In this document: piece after piece, positions 8,634 through 17,725 of the stretch
Position numbering within the stretch: the first letter of the stretch is position 1
Layout of the letters: every line of letters starts with the position of its first letter
NCBI GenBank assembly: GCA_050486205.1
Contig: JBJHCW010000001.1
Location: forward strand, 453,354 to 517,353
Source of the DNA: PWQG01 sp050486205
GTDB taxonomy: Bacteria; Pseudomonadota; Gammaproteobacteria; Pseudomonadales; Pseudohongiellaceae
Reading direction: 5' to 3'
Length of the DNA: 64,000 nt
Notes under the pieces: generated by a model
Databases searched by the model: none
What the model saw: the letters and a program-made list of their open reading frames with translations, nothing else
Told to the model about the DNA's origin: nothing
Position numbers and translations under genes: made by a program

Positions 8634-10061
8634 ATGACTGACGCCTACACCCGCTTCTACATCAATGGTGAATGGGTCGAACCAACGAACCGCAAAACAC
8701 TGGAGGTGATTGATCCAGCCACGGAAAAACCCTTCGCCACCATTTCCATGGGTACGGCTGACGATGTGGACGCCGCCGCCAAAGCAGCACGCGCCGCTTT
8801 TGGGCAGTGGTCAAAAAGCAGCAAGGATGAACGCCTTGCCGTGCTGGACAAGATTCTGGCGGGCCTGAAGGCGCGCAGTGAAGATATGGCCCAGGCCATT
8901 TCCAATGAAATGGGCGCGCCGATCAGCTTCGCACGTACCGCCCAGGTTGGCACTGGTCTGGGTCACTTTGCCACGGCGCGCCAGATTCTGGCTGACTATG
9001 AGTTTGAGGAAGATCGTGGCAGTTCGCGCATCATCAAGGAGCCTATTGGTGTGTGTGGTTTCATCACACCCTGGAACTGGCCATTGAACCAGATCAGCTG
9101 CAAGGTGGCCCCTGCCATCGCCACGGGCTGCACCATGATACTCAAGCCCAGTGAAATTGCCCCGATCAGCGCCATGATCCTGGCCGAGATCATTGCCGAA
9201 GCCGGCCTGCCGCCAGGTGTGTTCAATCTGGTCAACGGTGACGGCCCCGAAGTGGGCGCGGCCATTTCCTCACATCCGGAGATCGACATGGTGTCGTTCA
9301 CCGGATCCACCCGCGCTGGACGCGAAGTGGCCAAGGGCGCGGCAGATACCATCAAGCGAGTGACCCAGGAGCTGGGCGGCAAGTCGGCCAACATCATTCT
9401 GGATGATGCCGATTTTGCCAAGGCCGTGAGCGGCGGCTGCTTCGGTTGCTTCGGCAACACCGGGCAATCCTGTAACGCACCCACCCGCATGCTGGTGCCG
9501 AAGTCACGAATGGCCGAAGCCATTGAAATCGCCAAAGCCACTGTAGCCAAGGCGGTGCCGGGCGATACCAAGGATGAAAAAACACGCATCGGTCCGGTCT
9601 CCAGCAAGATGCAGTTCGACAAGATCCAGGGCCTCATCGAAACCGGCATCAAGGAAGGGGCTGAACTGATTGCCGGCGGACCGGGCAAACCCGAAGGTCT
9701 GGACACCGGTTACTACGTCAAGCCGACAGTATTTGCCAATGTCACCAATGAGATGACCATAGCCCGCGAAGAAATTTTCGGACCTGTCCTGGTGATCATC
9801 GGTTATGAAGATGACGAAGATGCCGTGCGCCTTGCCAACGACACTGAGTATGGTTTGTCCGGTTATGTATCCGGGGAACCGGAGCACGCTAAAGCCATCG
9901 CCCGGCGCATCCGCACCGGCATGGTGCACCTGAACGGTGCGGGTCCGGATTTTGCGGCGCCCTTCGGTGGCTACAAGCAATCAGGCAATGGTCGTGAATG
10001 GGGCGTGGAAGGTTTCCACGAGTTTCTGGAGATCAAGGCCATCATGGGTTACAACGCGTGA
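8634..10061 (+). CDS. NAD(P)-dependent aldehyde dehydrogenase
   Basis: The 475-residue protein is a full-length class ALDH enzyme that oxidises aldehydes to acids. The catalytic Cys280 is in FGNTGQSCNAPTR and the general base Glu246 is in TQELGGKS. The cofactor-binding PWNWP and FTGST motifs are present. The closest subgroup appears to be broad-specificity ALDHs of the aldA/calB-like kind; the substrate cannot be read from sequence. An AGGAG ribosome-binding site precedes the ATG. The next gene, a VOC-fold protein, overlaps the stop codon by four bases (GTGA), so the two are probably coexpressed. Confidence 0.9.
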   Translation: MTDAYTRFYINGEWVEPTNRKTLEVIDPATEKPFATISMGTADDVDAAAKAARAAFGQWSKSSKDERLAVLDKILAGLKARSEDMAQAISNEMGAPISFARTAQVGTGLGHFATARQILADYEFEEDRGSSRIIKEPIGVCGFITPWNWPLNQISCKVAPAIATGCTMILKPSEIAPISAMILAEIIAEAGLPPGVFNLVNGDGPEVGAAISSHPEIDMVSFTGSTRAGREVAKGAADTIKRVTQELGGKSANIILDDADFAKAVSGGCFGCFGNTGQSCNAPTRMLVPKSRMAEAIEIAKATVAKAVPGDTKDEKTRIGPVSSKMQFDKIQGLIETGIKEGAELIAGGPGKPEGLDTGYYVKPTVFANVTNEMTIAREEIFGPVLVIIGYEDDEDAVRLANDTEYGLSGYVSGEPEHAKAIARRIRTGMVHLNGAGPDFAAPFGGYKQSGNGREWGVEGFHEFLEIKAIMGYNA

Positions 10062-10471
10062 GTGTAACGCTGACCCGGAATTCCATCGACCTGGGCATCA
10101 TCACCCGCAACGCCGGACCCATGCTGGCGTTCTATCGCGACCTGCTCGGTCTGCAACATGAAGGCACCATCCCCATGCCGTCGGGTGGTGATATGCACCG
10201 CCTGAAGGCGGGGGACAGTGTCATCAAGATTGTGGAACTGGCACACCCGCCGGGCGCCGATGCGGTGCCCGGTGGCATACCTGGCGCAACCGGTTACAGA
10301 TACTGGACGCTGACAGTAAGCAACCTGCAGGAGGTGCTGGATACCTGCATTGCTGCCGCAGTCAAACTGGTGGTGCCTGCGAAGGTTGTGCGGCCGGGCG
10401 TGACCATTGCCATCGTGGAAGACCCCGATGGCAATTGGGTCGAGTTCCTGCAGAACAGCGATCCGGAATGA
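10058..10471 (+). CDS. VOC (glyoxalase/bleomycin-resistance) family protein
   Basis: The 137-residue protein has the beta-alpha-beta-beta-beta repeats of the vicinal oxygen chelate superfamily. Recognisable parts are DLGIITRNAGPMLAFYRDLLGL at the N-terminus and VEDPDGNWVEFLQ at the C-terminus, whose Glu is a usual metal ligand. The probable start is GTG 10058, which overlaps the aldehyde dehydrogenase TGA; the frame is also open upstream inside that gene. Coupling to an ALDH suggests shared aldehyde or electrophile metabolism, but the reaction is unknown. Its stop abuts that of convergent slyD exactly (TGA|TCA). Confidence 0.8.
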   Translation: MSVTLTRNSIDLGIITRNAGPMLAFYRDLLGLQHEGTIPMPSGGDMHRLKAGDSVIKIVELAHPPGADAVPGGIPGATGYRYWTLTVSNLQEVLDTCIAAAVKLVVPAKVVRPGVTIAIVEDPDGNWVEFLQNSDPE

Positions 10472-10942
10472 TCAGCTGTGAACGTGGCCGTGATCGATCT
10501 CTTCCTGGGTCGCTTCACGCACTTTGACCACCTCAACATCGAAGTGCAGTGTTTTGCCGGCCATGGGATGGTTGGCATCCACGGTCACTTCCTCACCTTC
10601 AACCTTGGTGACCACGACCTGCTGCTGCCCCTGGGGCCCCTGTGCGGTAAACGCCATGCCCGGTTCGATATTCTCCACACCCTGGAACATTTCCTTGTTG
10701 ATGGTCTGGATCATGGCCGGGTTGCTCTCGCCGTAGGCCTCTGATGGCGGAATGGTCGTCTGGAAAGTCGCACCGGCCGCCTTGCCTTCCAACTCCTTTT
10801 CCAGGCCAGGGATCAGGTTGTTGGCACCATGCAGGTAGCTCAGTGGGTCGCGACCTTCGGACGAGTCCATTACCTGGCCTTCATCATTTTTCAGGGTGTA
10901 ATGGATGTCCACTACGGCGTTTTTGCCGATCATCAAACTCAT
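10472..10942 (-). CDS. slyD: FKBP-type peptidyl-prolyl isomerase, SlyD-like
   Basis: The 156-residue protein resembles SlyD: an FKBP domain (DSSEGRDPLSYLHGANNLIPGLE) with an inserted-flap region (NPAMIQTINKEMF) and the ending REATQEEIDHGHVHS. SlyD isomerises prolyl bonds, acts as a chaperone, and in enterobacteria delivers nickel through a His/Cys-rich tail. Here the tail stops right after HGHVHS, so the long metal-binding extension is absent. The start ATG 10942 has AGGAA upstream; the open frame extends 18 codons further. It is transcribed toward the VOC gene. Confidence 0.88.
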   Translation of the reverse strand: MSLMIGKNAVVDIHYTLKNDEGQVMDSSEGRDPLSYLHGANNLIPGLEKELEGKAAGATFQTTIPPSEAYGESNPAMIQTINKEMFQGVENIEPGMAFTAQGPQGQQQVVVTKVEGEEVTVDANHPMAGKTLHFDVEVVKVREATQEEIDHGHVHS

Positions 10943-11032
10943 GTCTTGTTCCTGTCGATTATGGATTTGGGAAAGCGCTGATGCATCATGTGACACAATC
11001 AGCGCTTTCTTCAGTGGAACCGTAACATTTCC

Positions 11033-11833
11033 TCAATCAGATGTCTTGTCGTACTGATCGGCGAACTTGTCGTTCAATCGACGCATACCGCCGAGCCAGC
11101 GGTCATAATCGGCGGTTTTTCGCTGCATATAGGTGAGCACCTGGGGATGCGGCAGGCACAGGAACCGCTCCTCTGCCAGTGTCTCGATGACCGTCTGCGC
11201 CAGGGCCTCCGGCTCCAGCATGCCATCCACGCCAGCGACACCACCGCCCTGTGTGTTGGCCGTCATCTCGGTGCGCACCGCCTGGGGACACAGGACGCTG
11301 ACCTTGATGCCCTGGCTGCCGTAGGTGATGGCCAGCCACTCGGCGAAACCCACCGCGGCATGCTTGGTCACGGCATAGGGTGCAGATCCGATCTGGCTGA
11401 GCAGGCCTGCAGCCGATGCGGTATTCAGCAGATAACCCTCGCCCCGCGCCAGCATGTGCGGCAGCACCGATCGGGCTCCGTAGATGTGGGCCATGACATT
11501 GATGTCCCAGATGCGCTGCCAGTCCTCGTTGGATACAGACTCAGTGCCTGCCGTGAAAATACCGGCATTGGAGCAGAACAGGTCGATATGACCAAAGGCA
11601 TCCACCGCCGCCTGAACCAGCGCCACCATATCCGGCTCCTGGCTGACGTCCGTACGCACACTCAATACCCTGGTTTTGGCTGCGATACCCTCAGCCACTG
11701 CACTGGCGCCATCAGCATTGATGTCAGACACCACCACTGCGGCAGCCCCTTCCTCTGCGAAACGCTCACAAAGCGCTTTGCCAATGCCGCTGGCGCCACC
11801 TGTGACCACTACCACCTTGCCCGAAATCTGCAC
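11033..11833 (-). CDS. Short-chain dehydrogenase/reductase (SDR)
   Basis: The 266-residue protein is a classical SDR: the Rossmann glycine motif TGGASGIG near residues 11-18, NAG in the fourth strand, and the catalytic YAVTK with upstream Ser. The C-terminal region (EALAQTVIETLAEERFLCLPHPQVLTY) is seen in SDRs of aliphatic or steroid alcohol metabolism, but the substrate is undetermined. The start is taken as GTG 11833 because AGGAG lies eight bases upstream and the protein then begins at the first beta strand; a longer open frame exists upstream. It is divergent from the MFS gene. Confidence 0.85.
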   Translation of the reverse strand: MQISGKVVVVTGGASGIGKALCERFAEEGAAAVVVSDINADGASAVAEGIAAKTRVLSVRTDVSQEPDMVALVQAAVDAFGHIDLFCSNAGIFTAGTESVSNEDWQRIWDINVMAHIYGARSVLPHMLARGEGYLLNTASAAGLLSQIGSAPYAVTKHAAVGFAEWLAITYGSQGIKVSVLCPQAVRTEMTANTQGGGVAGVDGMLEPEALAQTVIETLAEERFLCLPHPQVLTYMQRKTADYDRWLGGMRRLNDKFADQYDKTSD

Positions 11834-11951
11834 GTCTGCTCTCCTGTATCGTCCGTATCCATTTTTGTGTATCGATCTTGTGGCTACCGGATTATAACCA
11901 CTTGGCACCAGAACAACAGGGGCCGTACATGACAGCCTGCACGATTCTGCT

Positions 11952-13430
11952 ATGATGCCCGTGGCACAGGAGCCGGAGCGCTCAACAACCAAACCCGGGA
12001 TTCCCCAACAAAAAACCGCCGGAGTTCTCTTGCAGTCAGATACCAGGGTGGCCCCACCATATTCCGACCATTACCCCGCACTGGTCATGGTCCTGCTCAA
12101 TGCCTTCACCACGCCCCTGATGCTCTCGGCAACCAACGTTGCCCTGCCGGCCATTGCCAGCGACCTGTCCCTCAGTGCCACAGCATTGAGCTGGATACCC
12201 ATGGCCTACCTGATGGCCGCCGCCATGACCGTGCTGATCTTTGGTCGCCTGGCGGATAACTTCGGCCGCAAGCGCATCTTCCTTCTGGGAACAGCCGCGG
12301 TCATCGTCACATCGGTGATGGCGGCGATGGCCAATGATGGAACGATTCTTCTGATAGCACGTTTTCTGCAGGGCGTCAGTGCCGCCATGCTCTACGCCAC
12401 ACAGATCGCCATTCTGACGTCGGTATTTCCGTCTCACCAGCGCGGCCGTGTCATAGGACTGGCGGTCTCGGCCATTTACATCGGGCTTGCCTCCGGCCCG
12501 CTGGTTGGTGGCTATGTGATTGACCAGCTGGGCTGGCGGTTTGCATTTCTGCTTCAGGTACCACTGGCCCTGCCGGTGCTTTACCTGGGGCTGTTTCGGG
12601 TTCAACGGGAATGGGCCGCAGATATCAGAGAGCGGTTTGATGTGCGCGGCGCCTTTTCCTTCAGCCTGGCCATCCTGATGTTCTGCCTGGCAGTCACGCG
12701 CATGCCCGGCACCGAGGCCGTTGCCCTGGCGCTGATCGCAGTGATCGCCCTGCTTTGGTTCCTGCACCACGCGCGTCAGTGCCCAGCGCCGATATGGGAT
12801 GTACGCCTGTTCTTCAGCAACCGGGTATTTACCTATTCATGCGGCGCGTCACTCACCATGTACAGCGCGACCTATGCCATTGTGGTGCTGCTCAGCCTGT
12901 ATCTGCAGTACATCAAGGGCCTCAGCGCCACCAGCGCCGGACTGCTGATCATGATCCAGCCACTGACGATGGCCGTGCTTTCGCCGTTCATCGGGCGCCT
13001 GTCGGACCGTATTGAGCCGCGCATTCTGGCGTCAGCAGGACTGATGCTGACCGCATCCGGGTTGGGCCTGCTGGCCGCCCTGACTGGCAGCAGCAGTTAC
13101 TTCAGTCTGGTTGTCGCCTTGCTGATGACCGGCACCGGCGTCAGCCTGTTTTCCTCTCCCAACGTCAATGCAATGATGAGTGCGGTGCCACAAAAACACT
13201 ACGGCAGTGCCTCCGGAGCGGTGGCCACGACACGTCTGCTGGGGCAGCTCAACAGCATGGTGCTGGTGGCACTGGCGCTGAACCTGACTCTCGGCAGTCG
13301 CGTCATCGATCAGAGCAGCCTGATGCAGCTGGAACAGGGTATTGCATTGAGTTTCACCATTGCGGCCCTGATTTGTCTGCCCGGCATTGTATTGTCACTG
13401 CGTCGCGGGCGTATTCATTCCCTTCAGTGA
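11952..13430 (+). CDS. MFS transporter, DHA2 (EmrB/QacA-like) drug efflux family
   Basis: The protein (492 residues from ATG 11952) has about 14 predicted membrane helices, as usual for DHA2 proton-driven drug exporters. The loop 2-3 signature GRLADNFGRKRIF and the motif C-like GLASGPLVGGYVIDQLGWRFAFLLQVPL (read in parts) are present. The start is uncertain: no ribosome-binding site precedes ATG 11952, whereas TTG 12030 has GGAG five bases upstream and would give 466 residues starting nearer helix 1. No periplasmic adaptor (EmrA) gene is adjacent. The substrate is unknown. Confidence 0.85.
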   Translation: MMPVAQEPERSTTKPGIPQQKTAGVLLQSDTRVAPPYSDHYPALVMVLLNAFTTPLMLSATNVALPAIASDLSLSATALSWIPMAYLMAAAMTVLIFGRLADNFGRKRIFLLGTAAVIVTSVMAAMANDGTILLIARFLQGVSAAMLYATQIAILTSVFPSHQRGRVIGLAVSAIYIGLASGPLVGGYVIDQLGWRFAFLLQVPLALPVLYLGLFRVQREWAADIRERFDVRGAFSFSLAILMFCLAVTRMPGTEAVALALIAVIALLWFLHHARQCPAPIWDVRLFFSNRVFTYSCGASLTMYSATYAIVVLLSLYLQYIKGLSATSAGLLIMIQPLTMAVLSPFIGRLSDRIEPRILASAGLMLTASGLGLLAALTGSSSYFSLVVALLMTGTGVSLFSSPNVNAMMSAVPQKHYGSASGAVATTRLLGQLNSMVLVALALNLTLGSRVIDQSSLMQLEQGIALSFTIAALICLPGIVLSLRRGRIHSLQ

Positions 13431-13474
13431 AACTGCCTCAAATTTGAATCAATTCAGCAACATGAGCGGTCGCT

Positions 13475-13490
13475 CTATACGCATGTATAG
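13475..13490. promoter_or_regulatory. Perfect dyad CTATAC-N4-GTATAG upstream of TonB receptor 1
   Basis: The 16-base element CTATACGCATGTATAG has 6-base arms that are exact reverse complements with a 4-base centre. It lies about 67 bases before the start codon of the TonB-dependent receptor, between it and the MFS gene. Position and symmetry suit an operator for a dimeric repressor, but it does not match a site I can name. The symmetry is observed; the function is inferred. Confidence 0.4.
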
Positions 13491-13556
13491 CGATATTCCA
13501 GTGCGATTGTGGTATTGTGGCTGCCGCTGAAAAGCCTACAAGGGGAGAATTCCAAG

Positions 13557-15668
13557 ATGTATCAAGCACCGGTCTTGAATAAACGCTTTACCCGTCGTGT
13601 ACTTGTTGCCGCCTGCGCCAGCACTGTGGGCCTTGCAAGTTTACCCGCCGTATCACAGCAGGACAGCACACCTGCCATCCAGGAAATCCAGGTGATTTCC
13701 TCCATGCGACGGCCGGAAGAATTGTCTACCGTCAATGCCAGCATCGCCATCCTGAGTGAAGAGGATCTGCGCCTGGTATCACATACACACATCCAGGAAT
13801 CGGCCAATCGCCTGCCGGGTGTCAATCTGAGCCGCAACAATGGTCAGGAAAGCCTGACAGCCATCCGCTCACCCGTACTGTCCGGTGGCGGTGCCTGCGG
13901 TGCCTTTCTTTTGGCAGAGCAGGGTATCCCACTCAGGGCCGCCGGCTTCTGCAACGTCAATGAACTGTTTGATGCACATTCGGAAAATGCCGAACGTATA
14001 GAAGTGATTCGTGGCCCCTCTTCCGCATTTTATGGGTCCAATGCTGTGCACGGCATGATCAACGTCGTGCTGCCTCAGCCGCGTGAAGTGCGCGAAGTCA
14101 CGCTGGAAGCCGGCCCACGCAGCACAGGCCGGGCAAATGTTCGCCTTGGTTTCGAGCATGACAGCTTTTCCCATATGTTCCTGTTCAACGGTGCCACAGA
14201 GAAAGGCTACCGGGACAACAGCGGTTATGATCAGCAGAAAGCTTCCTGGACCTTCCAGAACATTACTGAAGGCGGAGTACAGATGGACGGCGGTTTCACC
14301 GCCACCAACCTTAACCAGGACACCGCCGGTTTTGTTGAGGGCCCCCGTGCCTACAAGGACAGTGAACTGCGCACGACCAACCCGAACCCTGAAGCCTACC
14401 GCAACAACCAGAGCTTCAGAGCCTGGACCCGATTTGCGTATAGCCTGGACAACGATTGGGAAGTGGTACTCACCCCTTACTTCCGTTATGCGGACCTGGA
14501 CTTCATCCAGCACTTCCTGCCGGGCACACCCACGGAAGAGAACAAACACAGCAGCGTCGGCCTGCAGTTTGCCAGCTATCGTGACCTGTCGCAGGACACC
14601 ACTGTGTCTGTGGGTATGGACCTGGAGTTCACTGACGGTTCGCTGTTGCAGCAACAGGACGGCCAGACCGTAGGTTCACCCATGCTGGTGGAAACCATCC
14701 CGGAAGGCAGGCACTACGATTATGACGTCACCGCTACCCAGGTAGCACCTTTTGTCCAGTTGCAGCACTACTGGAACAATGGCTTTGACGTCACGCTGGG
14801 TCTGCGCTTCGAGCGCATGAACTACGACTACACCAACAACATGGTTGACGGCCGGGTCCGCGAAGACGGCACTGAATGTGGTTTCGGTGGCTGTCGCTAC
14901 AACCGCCCTGCAGACCGCTCGGACACATTCGGCAACTGGGCACCGAAGTTTGGCCTGCGTTATCAGTTCGACGAAAACCACAATGCACAGCTTAGGCTGA
15001 CGCGCGGTTATCGGGCACCCCAGGCCACCGAATTGTATCGGCTGCAGAACGAGCAGAATGTTGCCGATCTGGACGCTGTTGAAATTGACTCGGTGGAACT
15101 GGGCTTTGAAGGGTTCGGTGACGGCTGGAACTATGAAGTGGTCGCTTTCTGGATGGACAAGGACAACGAAATCATCACCGACAGTGACCGCATCAACATC
15201 AACGACATGCACACGCGACACATTGGCATTGAGCTGGCCGGTGCGCTGGATCTCAGCGAGCAGTGGCGACTCGGTGGTGCGTATACCTATGCCCGTCACA
15301 CCTATGAGAACGATCAGATCTCCCAGGGCGTGAACATCAACGGCAATCTGGTGGAGTCGGCGCCGAAGCAATTCGGCAGTGTACAGCTTCAGTGGCGCCC
15401 GACAGAGCGCCTGCTGACCGAGCTGCAACTGGTGCATACCGACAAGTACTACACCAGCCCTGCCAACATCAGCGAATACGACGGTCACAGCCTTCTGAAC
15501 CTTCGTACACGCTGGCAGGCCAATGATGAGCTGACAATTTCAGTCAACGTGCTTAACCTGACCGATCGCCGTTACGCCGAGCGCGCCGGATGGACGCCAT
15601 TCGGGGGGGATCGTTACTTCCCGGGCGAGCCACTGCGTGCCTTTGTTGCGTTCAACTGGCAGTTCTGA
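13557..15668 (+). CDS. TonB-dependent outer-membrane receptor
   Basis: The 703-residue protein has a signal peptide (RRVLVAACASTVGLASLPAVS), a TonB-box-like segment EIQVISS, a plug domain (about 55-165, with RIEVIRGPSSAFYGSNAVHG) and a 22-strand barrel ending in FVAFNWQF with terminal aromatic Phe. It should import a scarce ligand (iron chelate, vitamin or oligomer) using TonB energy; the ligand is not readable. A CGGC-containing CGFGGCRY loop carries two Cys. ATG 13557 is chosen because AGGGGAG precedes it and the signal peptide starts there. A symmetric 16-base element lies upstream. Confidence 0.92.
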   Translation: MYQAPVLNKRFTRRVLVAACASTVGLASLPAVSQQDSTPAIQEIQVISSMRRPEELSTVNASIAILSEEDLRLVSHTHIQESANRLPGVNLSRNNGQESLTAIRSPVLSGGGACGAFLLAEQGIPLRAAGFCNVNELFDAHSENAERIEVIRGPSSAFYGSNAVHGMINVVLPQPREVREVTLEAGPRSTGRANVRLGFEHDSFSHMFLFNGATEKGYRDNSGYDQQKASWTFQNITEGGVQMDGGFTATNLNQDTAGFVEGPRAYKDSELRTTNPNPEAYRNNQSFRAWTRFAYSLDNDWEVVLTPYFRYADLDFIQHFLPGTPTEENKHSSVGLQFASYRDLSQDTTVSVGMDLEFTDGSLLQQQDGQTVGSPMLVETIPEGRHYDYDVTATQVAPFVQLQHYWNNGFDVTLGLRFERMNYDYTNNMVDGRVREDGTECGFGGCRYNRPADRSDTFGNWAPKFGLRYQFDENHNAQLRLTRGYRAPQATELYRLQNEQNVADLDAVEIDSVELGFEGFGDGWNYEVVAFWMDKDNEIITDSDRININDMHTRHIGIELAGALDLSEQWRLGGAYTYARHTYENDQISQGVNINGNLVESAPKQFGSVQLQWRPTERLLTELQLVHTDKYYTSPANISEYDGHSLLNLRTRWQANDELTISVNVLNLTDRRYAERAGWTPFGGDRYFPGEPLRAFVAFNWQF

Positions 15669-15683
15669 ACCTGCCATGACCCG

Positions 15684-16298
15684 ATGAGCGGATCTGATGA
15701 CATCATGGACCGGCTGCTGCGTTACTTTGCGCAGCAGCCGGTCCGGGTGTCACAGACCCCGCCTGTTCCCCATGATACACCTGTCAGGCCCGCCTCGGTC
15801 CTGATTCCCGTAGTACGCCCCTGGAAAGCCAGCGGCTCCCGTGTCATTTTCACATTGCGCACTGACACCCTGAGCCGCCATGCCGGCCAGGTCAGCCTGC
15901 CCGGAGGCACCAGTGAGCCGCACGACAGCAATCCGGTGCACACGGCACTGCGTGAAAGCCAGGAAGAAATTGGTCTGATGCCCTCGGCGGTTGAAGTAAT
16001 AGGGCAACTGGCACCTGTTCGACTGCCATCAGGATTTGATGTGACACCGGTTGTTGGCATTGTTGATCCTGATGTGAAGCTGACTCCCTGCCCGGCTGAG
16101 GTTGCCGCCATATTCAATGCACCGGGCAATCTGGTGCTGACACCGTCGCACTACCGCCACGTCACCATGGAGTACCGGAATCGCCCACGCCAGGTGCTGG
16201 AACTGTACTACGAAAATTACCGGATCTGGGGAGCGACCGCGACGATACTGCACGGTCTTGGCACTGAGCTGTCGACCCTGGACAACAACGGGGACTGA
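15684..16298 (+). CDS. NUDIX hydrolase, CoA pyrophosphatase (NudL) type
   Basis: The 204-residue protein carries a NUDIX box (GGTSEPHDSNPVHTALRESQ, then EEIGLMP). It is preceded by the NudL-specific segment FTLRTDTLSRHAGQVSLPGG, which in this subfamily directs hydrolysis of the pyrophosphate in coenzyme A and its thioesters. Four extra residues in the box reflect the family's usual insertion. It begins 15 bases after the TonB receptor stop without a clear ribosome-binding site; ATG 15705 is an alternative start. Its TGA abuts the stop of the convergent GGDEF gene. Confidence 0.85.
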   Translation: MSGSDDIMDRLLRYFAQQPVRVSQTPPVPHDTPVRPASVLIPVVRPWKASGSRVIFTLRTDTLSRHAGQVSLPGGTSEPHDSNPVHTALRESQEEIGLMPSAVEVIGQLAPVRLPSGFDVTPVVGIVDPDVKLTPCPAEVAAIFNAPGNLVLTPSHYRHVTMEYRNRPRQVLELYYENYRIWGATATILHGLGTELSTLDNNGD

Positions 16299-16979
16299 TC
16301 AATCCTGGCTGTCATCCCCGAAAAGAGCGCCACGCTCTTCGGGCGTCACTGCGGTATCCAATGCAGAATCCGCCGGGGCACAGACACGATTCTTGCCATC
16401 GGCCTTGGCCTTGAGCAACTGCCTGTCGGCTGCATCGATGAACTCGCGCGCGCTTCGGGTATCATTCAGGCTGAAAACATCCACGCCACAGCTTACCGTC
16501 ACGGTGACAGGGCCGTCGTCACTCAGGGTGCTTGTTGCAGCAACCGCTTCACGCAATCGACCAGCCAGTGCCGCTGCGCTGGACAGGGATGTATCAGGCA
16601 GAATGATGACAAACTCCTCACCACCGTAACGGCACGGCACATCCAGCTTGCGCAGAGCGCCCTTGAGGACGTTGGCCACCATCACCAGTACCTGATTGCC
16701 GAATTCATGGCCCAGCTCGTCGTTGGTCCGTTTGAAATCGTCAATATCCACTATCACCAGGCTCACCGGTTTGCCGCTGCGGCGGGTACGTTCCATCTCC
16801 ACGTCGAGTGAGTACATGAAATGGCGAAAGTTGTTCAGCCCGGTCAACTCGTCAGTGATGACCAGCTCGGACAGCACATTCACAGTCGTGCGTAACTGCT
16901 CCAGTTCATCAGCATACAGACAGTCCCCGGCCAGGTCGGGACAACGTGCCTCTGCGTACTCCTGCCTGGTATCTGTCAC
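16299..16979 (-). CDS. Small GGDEF diguanylate cyclase
   Basis: The 226-residue protein is a minimal soluble diguanylate cyclase. It has a short N-terminal helix (about 1-45, with two cysteines) and then a GGDEF domain. The active-site motif is GGEEF at residues 119-123, which is compatible with catalysis. The product-inhibition site RKLD at 110-113 stands exactly five residues upstream. No sensory domain or membrane segment is present, so input must come through the short N-terminus or expression level. It should make cyclic-di-GMP from GTP in the cytoplasm. It lies just downstream of the dienelactone hydrolase gene on the same strand. Confidence 0.9.
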   Translation of the reverse strand: MTDTRQEYAEARCPDLAGDCLYADELEQLRTTVNVLSELVITDELTGLNNFRHFMYSLDVEMERTRRSGKPVSLVIVDIDDFKRTNDELGHEFGNQVLVMVANVLKGALRKLDVPCRYGGEEFVIILPDTSLSSAAALAGRLREAVAATSTLSDDGPVTVTVSCGVDVFSLNDTRSAREFIDAADRQLLKAKADGKNRVCAPADSALDTAVTPEERGALFGDDSQD

Positions 16980-17008
16980 GGCTGCCGATTACCCCATCTG
17001 GTGTTCGT

Positions 17009-17725
17009 TCAAGCGAACAGTTCGCTGAAAAAATTCGACAGCGCGATCTCTGCACGACGATTGGCGGCCTCATTGTAGACCGTCCCAAAGGCGGGATTAT
17101 TCGCCGCAGGGTTGGTGAAAGCGTGTGTTGTCCTGCCATACACATGAACCTGCCAATCCACCTGCGCATCCGTCATCTCGGTCTCAAAGGCAAGCACCTG
17201 TTCCGGCGTAACCATCGGATCATCGTGACCATGCAGACACAGAACCTTCGCGTGAATATCGGCGTTGGGCACATCGCCCTGGCCCAGCAGGCCATGCACA
17301 CTTGCCACACCCTTGACATCAGCACCGGCGCGCGCCAACTCCAGCACCGCCATGCCGCCGAAGCAGTAACCCATGGCAGCTACGTTATCCGCGTCTACGC
17401 GACCCTGCGAACGGACAGTGGTCAGCGCTGCCTGCATACGACGCCTCAGCAGCGCACGATTCTCAACAAACGGGGTGATCAGGGCCGAATTACCTTCTAT
17501 GTCACCGTCCTTGCCGAACACACCCTTGCCGAACACATCCAGTGCAAAACCTACATAACCCAGCTCAGCCATGCGTTCGGCGCCAGCGCACGCATAGTCG
17601 CGCCGGCCAGTCCAGTCATGGGCAACCAGTACCGCAGGGCGCTTTTCCGAGGCCGCCTCATCATAGGCCAGATAAGCCTCAAGCACCGTGTCACCGTCAT
17701 GGTACTCGATGTACTCGGTTTTCAT
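17009..17725 (-). CDS. Dienelactone hydrolase family protein
   Basis: The 238-residue cytoplasmic alpha/beta hydrolase has the Cys nucleophile elbow GYCFGG (Cys121), an acid in HGHDDPMV and His in GRTTHAFTNP, forming the Cys-Asp-His triad of dienelactone hydrolases. The natural substrate is unclear because no aromatic-degradation genes are nearby. The start codon overlaps the upstream peroxiredoxin stop by one base (TAATG), indicating translational coupling. Confidence 0.88.
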   Translation of the reverse strand: MKTEYIEYHDGDTVLEAYLAYDEAASEKRPAVLVAHDWTGRRDYACAGAERMAELGYVGFALDVFGKGVFGKDGDIEGNSALITPFVENRALLRRRMQAALTTVRSQGRVDADNVAAMGYCFGGMAVLELARAGADVKGVASVHGLLGQGDVPNADIHAKVLCLHGHDDPMVTPEQVLAFETEMTDAQVDWQVHVYGRTTHAFTNPAANNPAFGTVYNEAANRRAEIALSNFFSELFA

